Of a stretch of DNA of 64,000 nt, positions 18,767 through 27,629 are shown piece by piece. The stretch's first letter is position 1; each line of letters starts with the position of its first letter. The stretch comes from Plebeiibacterium marinum (GTDB lineage: Bacteria; Bacteroidota; Bacteroidia; Bacteroidales; Marinilabiliaceae): positions 50,925 to 114,924 of the forward strand of contig NZ_JAPDPI010000014.1 in assembly GCF_026013615.1 (NCBI RefSeq). Reading direction: 5' to 3'. Under the pieces are notes generated by a model. That model saw only the letters and a list, made by a program, of their open reading frames with translations. It was not told the origin of the DNA and did not search any database. The translations under genes and the position numbers were made by a program.

Positions 18767-21700
18767 ATGGATGCAAAAAGGGTCATAGAGCAAATCAATG
18801 ATGAAGTTTATGAGGTAGTCTCCAATTTTGTCACACTAAAGAAAGCAGGGATTAATTACAAAGCTTGTTGTCCGTTTCATAATGAGAAAACGGCTTCGTT
18901 CAGCGTTAATCCGGCAAAAGGAATTTTCAAATGCTTTGGTTGTGATAAAGGCGGTAATGCCATTGAGTTTATTAAGGAGCATGAAAATGTTGAGTTTAAA
19001 GAAGCCGTTGAAATTGGCGCAAAGCTTTTGAACCTCAATTTTGAATGGAAAAAAAGCACCAATTGGGATGAAGCCAAATTCAAACATGAAGAAAGCCTGA
19101 AAATCGCTTGTAGTATTATTGAGAAGTTCTTTTTGGAACAAGTTAATCACAAAGATGCCCAGCAGTACATCAAGGAGCGTAACATGGCTATTCCTGAAAA
19201 CGGCAGTTTCAATATTGGTTATGCTCCAACTGATAATGCTCTACTGGCCCATGCAAGAGAAAAAGGATTAAAAACAGAGATACTTGAAGAAATTGGCGTA
19301 CTTAGAAGCAATGACAAAGGCGTTTATGACTTTTTTAGAAACCGATTGATATTCCCTGTTTCAAATTCACGAGGTCAGACTATTGCATTTGCCGGGCGTG
19401 ATTTGAATGAAAATCCAAAGGTTAAGTATTTGAATACACCTGAAAGCAGCATCTACATCAAAGGCAATGAGCTGTATGCTTTAAATGTGGCTCGTTTTGC
19501 CATTAAAAACAATGACAGAGCATATATAGTTGAAGGTTATTCCGATGTGCTTCGGATGCACGAAATAGGTGTGATAAATACAGTCGCCACTTGCGGAACT
19601 GCACTCACCAATGCACAGGCAAAGCTCCTGAAAAAATATACCAATAAGGCTACACTTATTTACGATGGCGATAGTGCCGGGCGAAATGCCATGTGCCGAA
19701 ATGCTGAAATCCTGATTAAGAACCAATTTCACGTTTCGGTATTGGTACTCCCGGAAAAACAAGACCCTGATTCTCTTTTCATCGACAACAAAACGTTTCT
19801 TCAGTACGATGAACAACAGGAGGATTACATCATCTACAAAACGGCTGAATATGCTGACCGCTTTGCAAATGACCCTGTAAAGAAATCGGAAGTAATAAAA
19901 CGTATGGCTTCCTTGATATGCTGCTATGACAAAACGAACCAGGAGGTCTATCTGGACTTTGTTTCTGAACAGATTAAACCCAAGAAAGCTTGGCAGGATG
20001 CTTTAAAGGATTATAGTCAGCCTACGGAGAAAAAGGTCAAGAAAAAGGAAAACATCAGCGATATAATCAAGCTGAAAAAGGAACAACAGGAGAACCTTCT
20101 GACCAATCAGTTTTATGAAGAAGATGGAGCTTATTGGACGGTTGAAGGAAAGAACCCGAAGCAAATATCCAACTTTACTTTTGAAGCCTTATTCTGTGTG
20201 TTCCATAAAGACCCACAAGGCAGAACCGACCTGAAATATGTTTTGCGCCTGATGAGCCAATACGGAAGAAAACGCCTGGCTATTATTTCATCCGATGATT
20301 TTTGTACCCCTGCATCATTCAAGAAACAGGTACACAGGCGACATGGATTCTTTTGGTACGGTAACGATAGCCAGCTCGACAATATTAAAAATGTGAAACT
20401 GCTTGGAATACCCGAAGCCAAAGAGTTGGAGCGTGTAGGTTACAATGAAGAAAACCGCTTTTGGGTTTTTGCAAACGGCTTATACTACACGAAAAACTTT
20501 CATCCAATTGACGAATACGGTATCACTACCCATGCCACACAAATAAACAACATGGATGAATTTGAAAACATTCCTCCGGAAAGTCAGATACGAATTAACG
20601 ATACCTTTCATGTACTTAATACCACAGCAGAATTTATCGGCAAGTATGGAAAAGATAAACTAAAGGAGAATATTAAACAGAGCCAGGTTCATTTGTTGCA
20701 TTTCTTCTATCTGCCCTATGGTAAAGCTCTTAAAATCGGTAGTTCCGATGGTGGTAATCCATTCAAAGAAAACTCAAAGTATGTGAAGCCGATAAAAGGC
20801 AACGATTGGAACTTTGGAAAATGGGCAACTTCAATGAGTAGTGTTTATCCCGGCAATGCTGAATTATTGATTGCTTATTACATATCAACCGTTTTTAGTG
20901 ACCTTATCTACAAAGCCAATTTCGGATACTTCCCTTTATTGTTCCTTTTCGGGAAACGTCAATCCGGTAAGAGTACCGCAGCCCGAAGCATCATGTATAT
21001 GTTTGGTAAACCTCCGATGGAGGACGGTATTAACCTCGCATCAGGGAGTACAAGTACAGGTATGCAGCGTAGTATGGATTCCACTACCAACCATCCGTTT
21101 TGGGGTAATGAGTACAAGAATAGCATTCACAAAAATACCATCGAGGCGTTAAAAGGTATTGCCGACCGTAATGGAAAATTGACAGGTGTAAAATCGGGTG
21201 GTAATGAAACACGTATTGCCAAGCCCAGGGGTTCGGGTATAATTAGCGGTCAGGATTTACCGACACAAGACCCTGCTTTATGTAGCCGTAGTTTATTGGG
21301 CGAATTTGATGATACTAACCGTGGGAATTATTCCGATTTAAAATCATTTAAAGCAGCCGAGGAAAGTTTACAGTTTACCAATATTACATGCTCCGTTTTT
21401 GATTTTCGTTATTTGGTTGAAGAACATTACTCAAAAGAGGAACCAGGAGTAAGTTCTGAGGTCATGGATGAACTGACCCAAGAGTATGGTAATGTTGACC
21501 GAAGGACGGTACTCAATATCTCATCGGTGCTTACGCCAATGAAAATTCTAATGGAGCATTCCGATTTAGAATTTCCGTTTGATTATCAAACAGCAAAACA
21601 AGCTTTAATCCGCTCTGCAAAACTTACCATATCAGTACAGCATCAAAGTGATGAAGTGGAGCAATACTTTCATGTACTGCAATCATTGGTTAACCTTTAC

Positions 21701-21988
21701 AAACTTACTGAGGATGTACATTACAAGATTGTGGTTGGAGAAAACAACAGCAAACAACTTTACCTGAGAGTTGGCTCGATACACGGACTGTACAGGGAAC
21801 AAGCACGAAAAGAAGGATTAACCACGCTTGACCAGGCGGTTGTTGGTGAGTACCTGAAGAAACACCGCTCATTTATCGAACACCGCAGGAAAAATGTATT
21901 GTTTGGTAAAAGCCGGACAAGTGCCTACATATTGAATTATGACATGCTCAATGACCAGGGCATAGAATTGGAAAGGATAACCTTATAA
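18767..21988 (+). CDS. DnaG-type primase fused to a C-terminal ATPase
   Basis: 1073 residues. A CHC2 zinc finger lies at about residues 34-60 (CPFHNEKT with Cys35 and His38; Cys56 and Cys59 in KCFGCDKGG). The DnaG catalytic core follows with a Toprim domain: Glu256 in VEGYSD and the DGDSAG acidic cluster at residues 300-305. After a linker, the C-terminal half has a P-loop GKRQSGKS at 729-736, like the DUF927/helicase-type ATPases of phage and plasmid primases. It would prime and possibly unwind DNA for replication of the element. An origin-like repeat block lies immediately downstream. Confidence 0.9.
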   Translation: MDAKRVIEQINDEVYEVVSNFVTLKKAGINYKACCPFHNEKTASFSVNPAKGIFKCFGCDKGGNAIEFIKEHENVEFKEAVEIGAKLLNLNFEWKKSTNWDEAKFKHEESLKIACSIIEKFFLEQVNHKDAQQYIKERNMAIPENGSFNIGYAPTDNALLAHAREKGLKTEILEEIGVLRSNDKGVYDFFRNRLIFPVSNSRGQTIAFAGRDLNENPKVKYLNTPESSIYIKGNELYALNVARFAIKNNDRAYIVEGYSDVLRMHEIGVINTVATCGTALTNAQAKLLKKYTNKATLIYDGDSAGRNAMCRNAEILIKNQFHVSVLVLPEKQDPDSLFIDNKTFLQYDEQQEDYIIYKTAEYADRFANDPVKKSEVIKRMASLICCYDKTNQEVYLDFVSEQIKPKKAWQDALKDYSQPTEKKVKKKENISDIIKLKKEQQENLLTNQFYEEDGAYWTVEGKNPKQISNFTFEALFCVFHKDPQGRTDLKYVLRLMSQYGRKRLAIISSDDFCTPASFKKQVHRRHGFFWYGNDSQLDNIKNVKLLGIPEAKELERVGYNEENRFWVFANGLYYTKNFHPIDEYGITTHATQINNMDEFENIPPESQIRINDTFHVLNTTAEFIGKYGKDKLKENIKQSQVHLLHFFYLPYGKALKIGSSDGGNPFKENSKYVKPIKGNDWNFGKWATSMSSVYPGNAELLIAYYISTVFSDLIYKANFGYFPLLFLFGKRQSGKSTAARSIMYMFGKPPMEDGINLASGSTSTGMQRSMDSTTNHPFWGNEYKNSIHKNTIEALKGIADRNGKLTGVKSGGNETRIAKPRGSGIISGQDLPTQDPALCSRSLLGEFDDTNRGNYSDLKSFKAAEESLQFTNITCSVFDFRYLVEEHYSKEEPGVSSEVMDELTQEYGNVDRRTVLNISSVLTPMKILMEHSDLEFPFDYQTAKQALIRSAKLTISVQHQSDEVEQYFHVLQSLVNLYKLTEDVHYKIVVGENNSKQLYLRVGSIHGLYREQARKEGLTTLDQAVVGEYLKKHRSFIEHRRKNVLFGKSRTSAYILNYDMLNDQGIELERITL

Positions 21989-22033
21989 AATACTAAACTA
22001 TGCAGTTTTACTTTAGCAAATGGTATTAAAGCA

Positions 22034-22269
22034 AAAACCGTCCTCATTTCCTCAATCTTTATGAGGATAGATATTAATAGATTGATATTTAATACTATAT
22101 GTTTTCTTGCTCTAAAAATAAGTGAGGACAGGTGAGGGATGAACGAGGGATAAATGAGGGACGAGTGAGGGAAAAACGGCTCTCGTCCCTCACCTGTCCT
22201 CAGTGTCCTCATTTTAATTTATTGATAATAAGATATATAGCTAAAAAGTGAGGGGTGAGGACGGTTTTG
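22034..22269. other. Origin-like repeat block: nested inverted repeats around 11-bp iterons
   Basis: Outer inverted repeat, 13 bp exact: 22034-22046 (AAAACCGTCCTCA) / 22257-22269. Inner inverted repeat, 19 of 20 identical: 22124-22143 / 22184-22203. Between the inner arms, GAGGGA occurs at 22135, 22146, 22157 and 22168, exactly 11 bp apart. More GAGG/CCTC words fill the block. Placement just after the primase-ATPase, in a gap between convergent genes, suits a replication origin. A regulatory or packaging site is an alternative. Confidence 0.6.
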
Positions 22270-22329
22270 GAAAAATACCATAGCCCACAGAAAAGTAAAA
22301 AATTATTATCAGGTATCGGGTTTTTAATG

Positions 22330-22608
22330 TCATTTGTGAAGCAAAGAATTCTTTTTAAAATCTTTTGATAGGTGAAGTACAATAAAACACATTGATTCAT
22401 CCTTGCTGTATTTGCTGAAATTTCTTTCAACCATAAAACACTCATCTTCTTCAATTTCATCAAGTTGTTGTACCATTGCTCTATCTTTTATAAAATCCTC
22501 CCACTTACAGGTAAATATCTCTCCATGTACAGGAAGATGTCCCGGATTTTCAATTATAAATCCGTTTAATCCGGCATTATCAAATTCTACTTTCAAAATG
22601 GTTTTCAT
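22330..22608 (-). CDS. Hypothetical protein, 92 residues, minus strand
   Basis: The only likely element gene here on the minus strand. Start taken at ATG 22608 (MKTILKVEFDNAGL); an earlier in-frame ATG at 22629 adds seven residues. The protein is acidic in the middle (QQLDEIEEDECFMVERNF) with alternating hydrophobic residues; no family was recognised. It converges on the primase across the origin-like block. Coding character is plausible from amino-acid composition, not proven. Confidence 0.5.
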   Translation of the reverse strand: MKTILKVEFDNAGLNGFIIENPGHLPVHGEIFTCKWEDFIKDRAMVQQLDEIEEDECFMVERNFSKYSKDESMCFIVLHLSKDFKKNSLLHK

Positions 22609-22629
22609 CCTCAAAAATGCTTTATACAA

Positions 22630-22932
22630 AGTGCTAAATATAACCTGTTTGTTTCTTTTTATTGCTCGTTTTTCAAAAAATGGCTTTCAAATCATTACTT
22701 TTACAGCAAATAATAATATAAAACTGAATATTGATATAAACAAAAAAGGAAGCGAACATATAATCTTAAAATATTAAGACTTAATCTCTTAACAATCGAA
22801 AATCGCCAAATTTTAATTGCAGTAAAGAGAGTAGGTACGGGCGTGGTCTGTACTACTTTACTGCGTGGGTGTTTGGCGATACCTCGATTGTTGGTGGTTT
22901 CAGTGCCACGCTCCTTTTTAATACAATTCAGA
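22630..22932. other. Intergenic region holding the structured RNA
   Basis: 303 bp between a minus-strand and a plus-strand gene. The left part is AT-rich and should hold a promoter; the right part is the structured RNA at 22791-22914. Frames crossing it in either direction are broken by or composed of the RNA stems and are not credible. Confidence 0.6.
22791..22914 (+). ncRNA. Highly structured RNA with stacked stems and possible pseudoknot
   Basis: Three exact 9-bp stems nest: 22791-22799 with 22884-22892; 22802-22810 with 22872-22880; 22819-22827 with 22856-22864. A 4-bp stem (22830-22833 with 22851-22854) caps them. The apical loop GGGCGUGG (22839-22846) can pair with CCACGCUC (22906-22913) outside the stems, eight pairs with one G-U, making a pseudoknot. 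A local GUGG/CCAC hairpin at 22894-22909 would compete. It ends 19 nt before the ATG of a small gene, so it could be a 5' leader element (riboswitch or attenuator), a self-cleaving or a free small RNA. I recognise no known family. The strand is taken from the downstream gene. Confidence 0.6.
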
Positions 22933-23241
22933 ATGAAAGATTTATATGTTTGGTTACAACATGAGGTAAATGAATCGCTTGATTTATTGGAAAATGAAAT
23001 CATAAAAGATGGAGCTGATGAAATTGTCTTTTCGTCAAGTAAGGAGTTCCTGAAAAAAAGCAAGGATGTATTGAATAGAATGGTTGACTTGTTATCTGAA
23101 TACGACTTGGATATAATGAAGCTGATAAATTTGATTGCCAAACTAAAGACCGAGGGTAATGATGCTGATGAAGATGCCATCATTCAATCTATGATTCTGA
23201 AAATGTTGGAAACAAGTTCCCTGGAAACCAAATTTCGCTAA
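22933..23241 (+). CDS. Hypothetical small helical protein, 102 residues
   Basis: Start chosen at ATG 22933 (MKDLYVWLQHEVNESLD) because the longer frame from 22843 would translate through the RNA stems. The protein looks all-helical with many acidic residues (LDLLENEIIKDGADEIVF; LKTEGNDADEDAIIQSM). No family recognised. It has its own terminator and lies directly downstream of the structured RNA, which may control it. Confidence 0.6.
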   Translation: MKDLYVWLQHEVNESLDLLENEIIKDGADEIVFSSSKEFLKKSKDVLNRMVDLLSEYDLDIMKLINLIAKLKTEGNDADEDAIIQSMILKMLETSSLETKFR

Positions 23242-23322
23242 TTTTTTCTATCTTTATATAGCTAATTGTCAAGGGTATAATGTTTTAAATTATGCCCAGT
23301 ATATATTCTAATTCATTAAAAA

Positions 23323-23344
23323 TGAGCCTCCTATTGGGGCTTTT
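23323..23344 (+). terminator. Rho-independent terminator
   Basis: Six-pair stem 23325-23330 / 23336-23341 (AGCCUC with GGGGCU, one G-U), five-nt loop, then TTTT. Serves the small gene ending at 23241. Confidence 0.6.
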
Positions 23345-23413
23345 CGTGTTTATAACGGTTTGTGGTTTTACTATTTATTGCGTTATTCTTTGTTTTATTC
23401 TCCGCAATACGCT

Positions 23414-23453
23414 GGTAATATGGTGGTATTCTCATGGTATTACCGATTTTTTT
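23414..23453 (+). terminator. Terminator-like hairpin
   Basis: GGTAATA (23414-23420) pairs with TATTACC (23438-23444), followed by GATTTTTTT. It could be a second terminator after the gene ending at 23241. Confidence 0.5.
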
Positions 23454-23749
23454 CAAAAGCAGTTTCTTTTTTCTTCAAATTATCTCAAAACAGCCTCCAA
23501 AATCCCTAATACTTCGACAAGTTGGCAACAATTTTTTATAAGCTTGACAAACCACATAAAAAGACCTCTTCATTTTTCTCAATATTCAAAAAAGTCTTTA
23601 AAATATTGTCCTAAAGTCCTCAAAAGCAGTCTGTATAAGCTAAAAAGTATTCAAAAGCCTTCAAAAGCATTTGAAATATACTCAACAAGCTTACTTCTCT
23701 TAACATTTAGGTTGTGTTATCGCTCATTTTTCAATCCAAATCCAACGCT

Positions 23750-23983
23750 ATGATAGTGCGCAGAACCATATTAAAACAGGATTTGGTAAAGAAACTTTAC
23801 CCGGATAGCGTTTCGGTTGATGCAGCAATGCAGCAATTAAGAAGAGATATTGAGTTGTGTCCGGAATTAAAAGCACGGATAGCAAATACAGGACGAACCA
23901 AACGCCATTACTACAACAAACAACAGCTTCTTTTAATCCTGGAACATTTTTGTATAACACTTGAAGAATTTGAACAGCTATGA
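23750..23983 (+). CDS. DUF4248-like small protein
   Basis: 77 residues from ATG 23750 (MIVRRTILKQDLVKKLYP); an upstream ATG at 23714 is in the same frame but adds unrelated residues. The arrangement LYPDSVSVDAAMQQLRRDIE, CPELKARI and KQQLLLILEHF matches the DUF4248 pattern of Bacteroidota (tyrosine-proline, Arg-rich helix, CPEL, then a QV-type helix). DUF4248 proteins are common in mobile elements and probably bind DNA or a partner, but the function is unknown. Confidence 0.55.
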   Translation: MIVRRTILKQDLVKKLYPDSVSVDAAMQQLRRDIELCPELKARIANTGRTKRHYYNKQQLLLILEHFCITLEEFEQL

Positions 23984-24076
23984 AACGTCCATTCAATTTT
24001 TATTCGGAAGTTATTCAGTCAGAATAAATAATTGAATGGTAAGTTCCATAAGACATTTAAAAATAAACATCTACTT

Positions 24077-24430
24077 ATGAACTATTTCTTAGGTATAACC
24101 GATATTGAACAAGCCAAACTACGTTACCGAAAATTAGCAAAACAATTACATCCCGATAAAGGTGGAGCTGCCGTTGACTTTCAGGAAATGCAAGCCGAAT
24201 ACAAAGAATTTTTGTTGCGTTTGCAGCAAGAACAAAAGGTCATTACTCCCTTACGCAAAAATACATTAGAGGAAAATGAGTTGATAAACGAATTAGGAAG
24301 ACTTGCCAAAGTCCTGATAAAAAAACAAGTGCCACAGGAATACTTACGACAGAAAATGCAAACAGCGGATTCCCCTCTAAAGAAAGGTCTGTTTGAGAAT
24401 ATTGTGAACTTATTAGATAGTCTTCAATAA
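24077..24430 (+). CDS. Stand-alone J-domain (DnaJ-like) protein
   Basis: 117 residues from ATG 24077; a longer frame from 24032 adds 15 residues with no family match. Residues 1-50 are a J domain (NYFLGITDIEQAKLRYRKLA) with an intact HPD motif in QLHPDKGG, the signature that stimulates Hsp70 ATPase. No Gly/Phe or zinc-binding regions follow; the C-terminus is helical. It may recruit host DnaK for replication, as phage and plasmid proteins do, or serve the Hsp70 encoded 17 kb downstream. It is the last gene before the defence cargo. Confidence 0.82.
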   Translation: MNYFLGITDIEQAKLRYRKLAKQLHPDKGGAAVDFQEMQAEYKEFLLRLQQEQKVITPLRKNTLEENELINELGRLAKVLIKKQVPQEYLRQKMQTADSPLKKGLFENIVNLLDSLQ

Positions 24431-24511
24431 AATTTATATTACCCCATAAAAATATTTAGCATTTATATAAAATTTCAACAGAGGTTCAGCTGGATTGTTG
24501 AAGTTTTTTTA

Positions 24512-24519
24512 TATATTTG
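24512..24519 (+). promoter_or_regulatory. -7-like box (TATATTTG) before the restriction operon
   Basis: Matches TAnnTTTG and lies 29 bp before the XRE start codon. No good -33 TTG at the expected spacing was found. Confidence 0.35.
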
Positions 24520-24548
24520 ACAGAAAGTGACAAGTCAAAAATACAGCA

Positions 24549-24836
24549 ATGAATATACTTGGCAAAAGATTAAGAGAATTGAGAGAAGAAAAAGGATTGT
24601 TATTAAGGCAGATTGCAGCCGATTTGGAGGTTGATACTGCTTTGATGAGCAAACTCGAAAGAGGCGAACGGAGAGCACAACGCGAACACATTAATCAACT
24701 AGCCTCAATACTAAATGTTCAAGAAAAAGAATTGGTGATTTTATGGTTGGCAGATAAGATAAAAGATGTGGTGCGAAATGAGCCTTTAGGACTTGAAGCA
24801 TTAAGATTTGTTGAACAAGATATTACACAAAAATAA
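24549..24836 (+). CDS. XRE-family regulator of the restriction operon
   Basis: 95 residues. A helix-turn-helix fills residues about 5-62 ([40 protein letters not shown]). Its stop codon overlaps the hsdM start by one base, so it heads the operon and is translationally coupled. It resembles the controller proteins of restriction-modification systems, which delay restriction until methylation is complete. The tail (residues 65-95) may make a dimer. Confidence 0.9.
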   Translation: MNILGKRLRELREEKGLLLRQIAADLEVDTALMSKLERGERRAQREHINQLASILNVQEKELVILWLADKIKDVVRNEPLGLEALRFVEQDITQK

Positions 24837-26374
24837 TGGCAAAGAAGAACGGAAACGGAGCAAACGAATCGCTCGAAAAGAAATTGTGGACTACCGCAGA
24901 CAAATTGCGTAAAAATATTGATGCAGCCGAGTACAAACATGTTGTGCTTGGTTTAATCTTTTTAAAGTATATATCTGATGCTTTTGAAGAGCATTATGCA
25001 AAGCTCGTAGCCGGAGAAGGTGAATATGCAGGAGCTGACCCCGAAGATAAGGATGAGTATGGTGCAGAAAATGTGTTCTTCGTACCGGAAAATGCTCGTT
25101 GGGCATTTATTCAATCACAAGCTAAGATGCCTAACATTGGTAAGTTGATTGATGATGCTATGGACTTGATTGAAGCGGATAATGCTACACTTAAAGGGAT
25201 TCTTCCTAAAACTTTTGGACGTTCTAACCTCGACCCTCAAACTTTGGGAGGCTTGATAGATACCATTGGTACTATTGCCTTGGGTGATGAGAAAGCAAAA
25301 TCTCAGGACGTACTAGGTCGGGTTTATGAGTATTTCTTAGGTCAGTTTGCATTGGCAGAAGGTCAAAAGGGAGGTCAATTCTACACGCCAGAGAGTATTG
25401 TAAAGCTTTTGGTTGAAATGTTAGAGCCATACAAAGGACGTGTTTACGACCCTTGTTGCGGTTCCGGTGGAATGTTTGTTCAGAGCGAAAAGTTTATTGA
25501 AAGCCACCAAGGACGTTTGGATGATATTTCGGTTTACGGACAGGAAAGTAACCAAACCACTTACCGTTTATGCCGAATGAACTTGGCTATACGTGGTATT
25601 GATGGCTCAAATATTAAATGGAATACGGAAGGTTCATTCTTAAATAATGCACATAAAGATTTAAAAGCAGACTATATAATTGCTAATCCACCATTTAACG
25701 TGAGTGATTGGAGCGGTGAACTATTGCGTGACGATGCTCGTTGGCAATATGGTGTACCCCCGACAGGTAATGCCAACTTTGGCTGGGTGCAACACTTCTT
25801 GTATCACCTTAAACCCGATGGCGGACATGCCGGGTTTGTATTAGCAAATGGTTCTTTAAGTTCCAACACAGGAGGTGAAGGTGATATACGCCAAAAGTTA
25901 GTAGAAAACGACTTGGTTGAATGTATTGTAATGCTACCCAAAGCCCTGTTTTTTAATACAGGTATTCCAGCTTGTTTATGGTTCTTGCGTAGAGGCAAAA
26001 AGAAACGCAATGGTGAAACCTTGTTTATTGATGCCTCTGAGTTAGGTTATATGATTAACCGTAAAAACAGAGCATTTGAATCTGAAGATATTAGTAAAGT
26101 TGCAGATACCTATCACAATTGGCTAAAACAAAGTGAAGAATACGAAGATGTAAAAGGTTTCTGTAAATCGGCAACTATTGAGGATATACAAAAGCACAAG
26201 TTTGTTTTAACGCCCGGACGTTATGTGGGTATTCCCGATGAAGAAGACGATGGTATTCCATTCCAGGAAAAAGTGGATGCTCTTACTACCCGATTACGTG
26301 AACAAATGAGCCAAGCCCAAGAGCTTGACCAGGAAATTAAAACACAACTGGCTAAAATTGGGATTGAGTTATGA
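24836..26374 (+). CDS. hsdM: Type I restriction-modification DNA methyltransferase subunit HsdM
   Basis: 512 residues, normal for HsdM. The N-terminal helical domain ([35 protein letters not shown]) precedes an N6-adenine methyltransferase with the SAM motif [11 protein letters not shown] and catalytic NPPF ([12 protein letters not shown]). With HsdS it methylates one adenine on each strand of a bipartite site; with HsdR it makes the restriction complex. It overlaps hsdS by four bases (ATGA). Confidence 0.97.
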   Translation: MAKKNGNGANESLEKKLWTTADKLRKNIDAAEYKHVVLGLIFLKYISDAFEEHYAKLVAGEGEYAGADPEDKDEYGAENVFFVPENARWAFIQSQAKMPNIGKLIDDAMDLIEADNATLKGILPKTFGRSNLDPQTLGGLIDTIGTIALGDEKAKSQDVLGRVYEYFLGQFALAEGQKGGQFYTPESIVKLLVEMLEPYKGRVYDPCCGSGGMFVQSEKFIESHQGRLDDISVYGQESNQTTYRLCRMNLAIRGIDGSNIKWNTEGSFLNNAHKDLKADYIIANPPFNVSDWSGELLRDDARWQYGVPPTGNANFGWVQHFLYHLKPDGGHAGFVLANGSLSSNTGGEGDIRQKLVENDLVECIVMLPKALFFNTGIPACLWFLRRGKKKRNGETLFIDASELGYMINRKNRAFESEDISKVADTYHNWLKQSEEYEDVKGFCKSATIEDIQKHKFVLTPGRYVGIPDEEDDGIPFQEKVDALTTRLREQMSQAQELDQEIKTQLAKIGIEL

Positions 26375-27621
26375 GTGAATGGAAAGAAGCAACCATTGGA
26401 GATTTAGTAACCAGAATCACCAAGGGAACAACACCTCCAAAAGGCCAAGGCTTTGTTGACAAGAACGGAGTTAACTACATTAAATCAGATGCTATTGAAT
26501 ATGATGGCACTGTAGACCAGAGCAAATTTGTGCTGATTGATGAAGAGACCCATGAAAAATTCAAGCGTTCACAGTTAGAAGAAGGTGATATTCTTTTCTC
26601 TATGGCAGGTAACTATTTAGGTAAAAGTGGAATAGTTACGCAAGAAATGCTACCAGCAAATACGAACCAAGCTTTAGCGATTATTAGGCTTAATAAAGAA
26701 TTGGCATTACCTCAGTTTATTGGGTTCTGTTTCAGGCAGCCAAACATGATTAAGTATGTTAATAATATGTCCGCTCAGTCTGCTCAGCCAAACATAAATT
26801 TTCAAGAGATTGCAAGTCTTTATATAAATCTACCTGATATAGAGGAACAAAAGGAAATAATTAATGTATTAGGAAACCTCGATAAAAAAATCACCCTCCT
26901 CCGCCAACAAAACAAAGACTTAGAAGAACTGGCTCAAACGCTTTTTAAACGTTGGTTTGTGGAGTTTGAGTTTCCAAATGAAAATGGTGAGCCTTATAAA
27001 AGTTCAGGTGGTAAAATGGATGAAAGTGAGTTGGGTGAAATTCCGGAAGGTTGGAGATTAATGTCACTTTCGTCTATTGCAACATACCTTAATGGCCTTG
27101 CATGTCAAAAATATCCTGTTATTAGCGAAGATAAAAAACTTCCAGTTTTAAAAATAAAGGAACTTGGTAGTGGCATTTCTGATAATTCCGATTGGGCAAC
27201 TTCGGAGGTCGATAATAAATATATTATAAGAAGTGGATATGTAATATTCTCTTGGTCAGGGACACTAATGTTAAAAATATGGGATGGTGAGGATTGTGTC
27301 TTAAATCAACATTTATTTAAAGTTACTTCTGATGAATTTCCCAAATGGCTTATTTACCAGTGGACAGGGTTTCATCTTAGGCATTTCATCGCTGTGGCTC
27401 AAAGTAAAGCAACAACTATGGGGCATATTAAACGGTCACATTTAGATGAAGCAATGTGTATTATTCCTTCTATCGAAGTACTTAACAAGTTCAACCCTTC
27501 ATTCAATGCTCAATTAGAATTATACATCAACAATAATAAAGAGATTCAAACACTTACCCAATTGCGAGATACCTTGTTGCCTAGGTTAATGAGTGGGGAG
27601 ATACGAGTTAACCCAAATTAA
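26371..27621 (+). CDS. hsdS: Type I restriction-modification specificity subunit HsdS
   Basis: 416 residues with two target-recognition domains, each followed by a conserved helix that sets the spacing: first [14 protein letters not shown] to IDLPDIEEQ-type residues with the helix [20 protein letters not shown], then [20 protein letters not shown] to the end ([16 protein letters not shown]). Both halves are complete. The recognition site cannot be read from sequence. It is followed after 8 bp by the SIR2 gene, not by hsdR. Confidence 0.95.
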   Translation: MSEWKEATIGDLVTRITKGTTPPKGQGFVDKNGVNYIKSDAIEYDGTVDQSKFVLIDEETHEKFKRSQLEEGDILFSMAGNYLGKSGIVTQEMLPANTNQALAIIRLNKELALPQFIGFCFRQPNMIKYVNNMSAQSAQPNINFQEIASLYINLPDIEEQKEIINVLGNLDKKITLLRQQNKDLEELAQTLFKRWFVEFEFPNENGEPYKSSGGKMDESELGEIPEGWRLMSLSSIATYLNGLACQKYPVISEDKKLPVLKIKELGSGISDNSDWATSEVDNKYIIRSGYVIFSWSGTLMLKIWDGEDCVLNQHLFKVTSDEFPKWLIYQWTGFHLRHFIAVAQSKATTMGHIKRSHLDEAMCIIPSIEVLNKFNPSFNAQLELYINNNKEIQTLTQLRDTLLPRLMSGEIRVNPN

Positions 27622-27629
27622 TTAATAAT

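Larger units (their letters stand above)
23242..23749. other. Intergenic region with hairpins and TCAAAAGC repeats
   Basis: 508 bp. It contains two terminator-like hairpins (23323-23344, 23414-23453), a 7-bp inverted repeat TATTGCG/CGCAATA (23376-23382 / 23403-23409), and the word TCAAAAGC repeated near 23453, 23620, 23650 and 23660. A frame of 153 codons crosses it (23292-23753), but it translates the hairpins and lacks family features, so I do not call it. Confidence 0.5.

Noticed and set aside
22701..23183. Minus-strand frame of 160 codons
   Set aside because: It is antisense to the structured RNA and to the small plus-strand gene, and has no family features.
23292..23753. Open frame of 153 codons with a hydrophobic N-terminus
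   Set aside because: It translates two terminator-like hairpins and AT-rich repeats; composition is odd and no family is recognisable.
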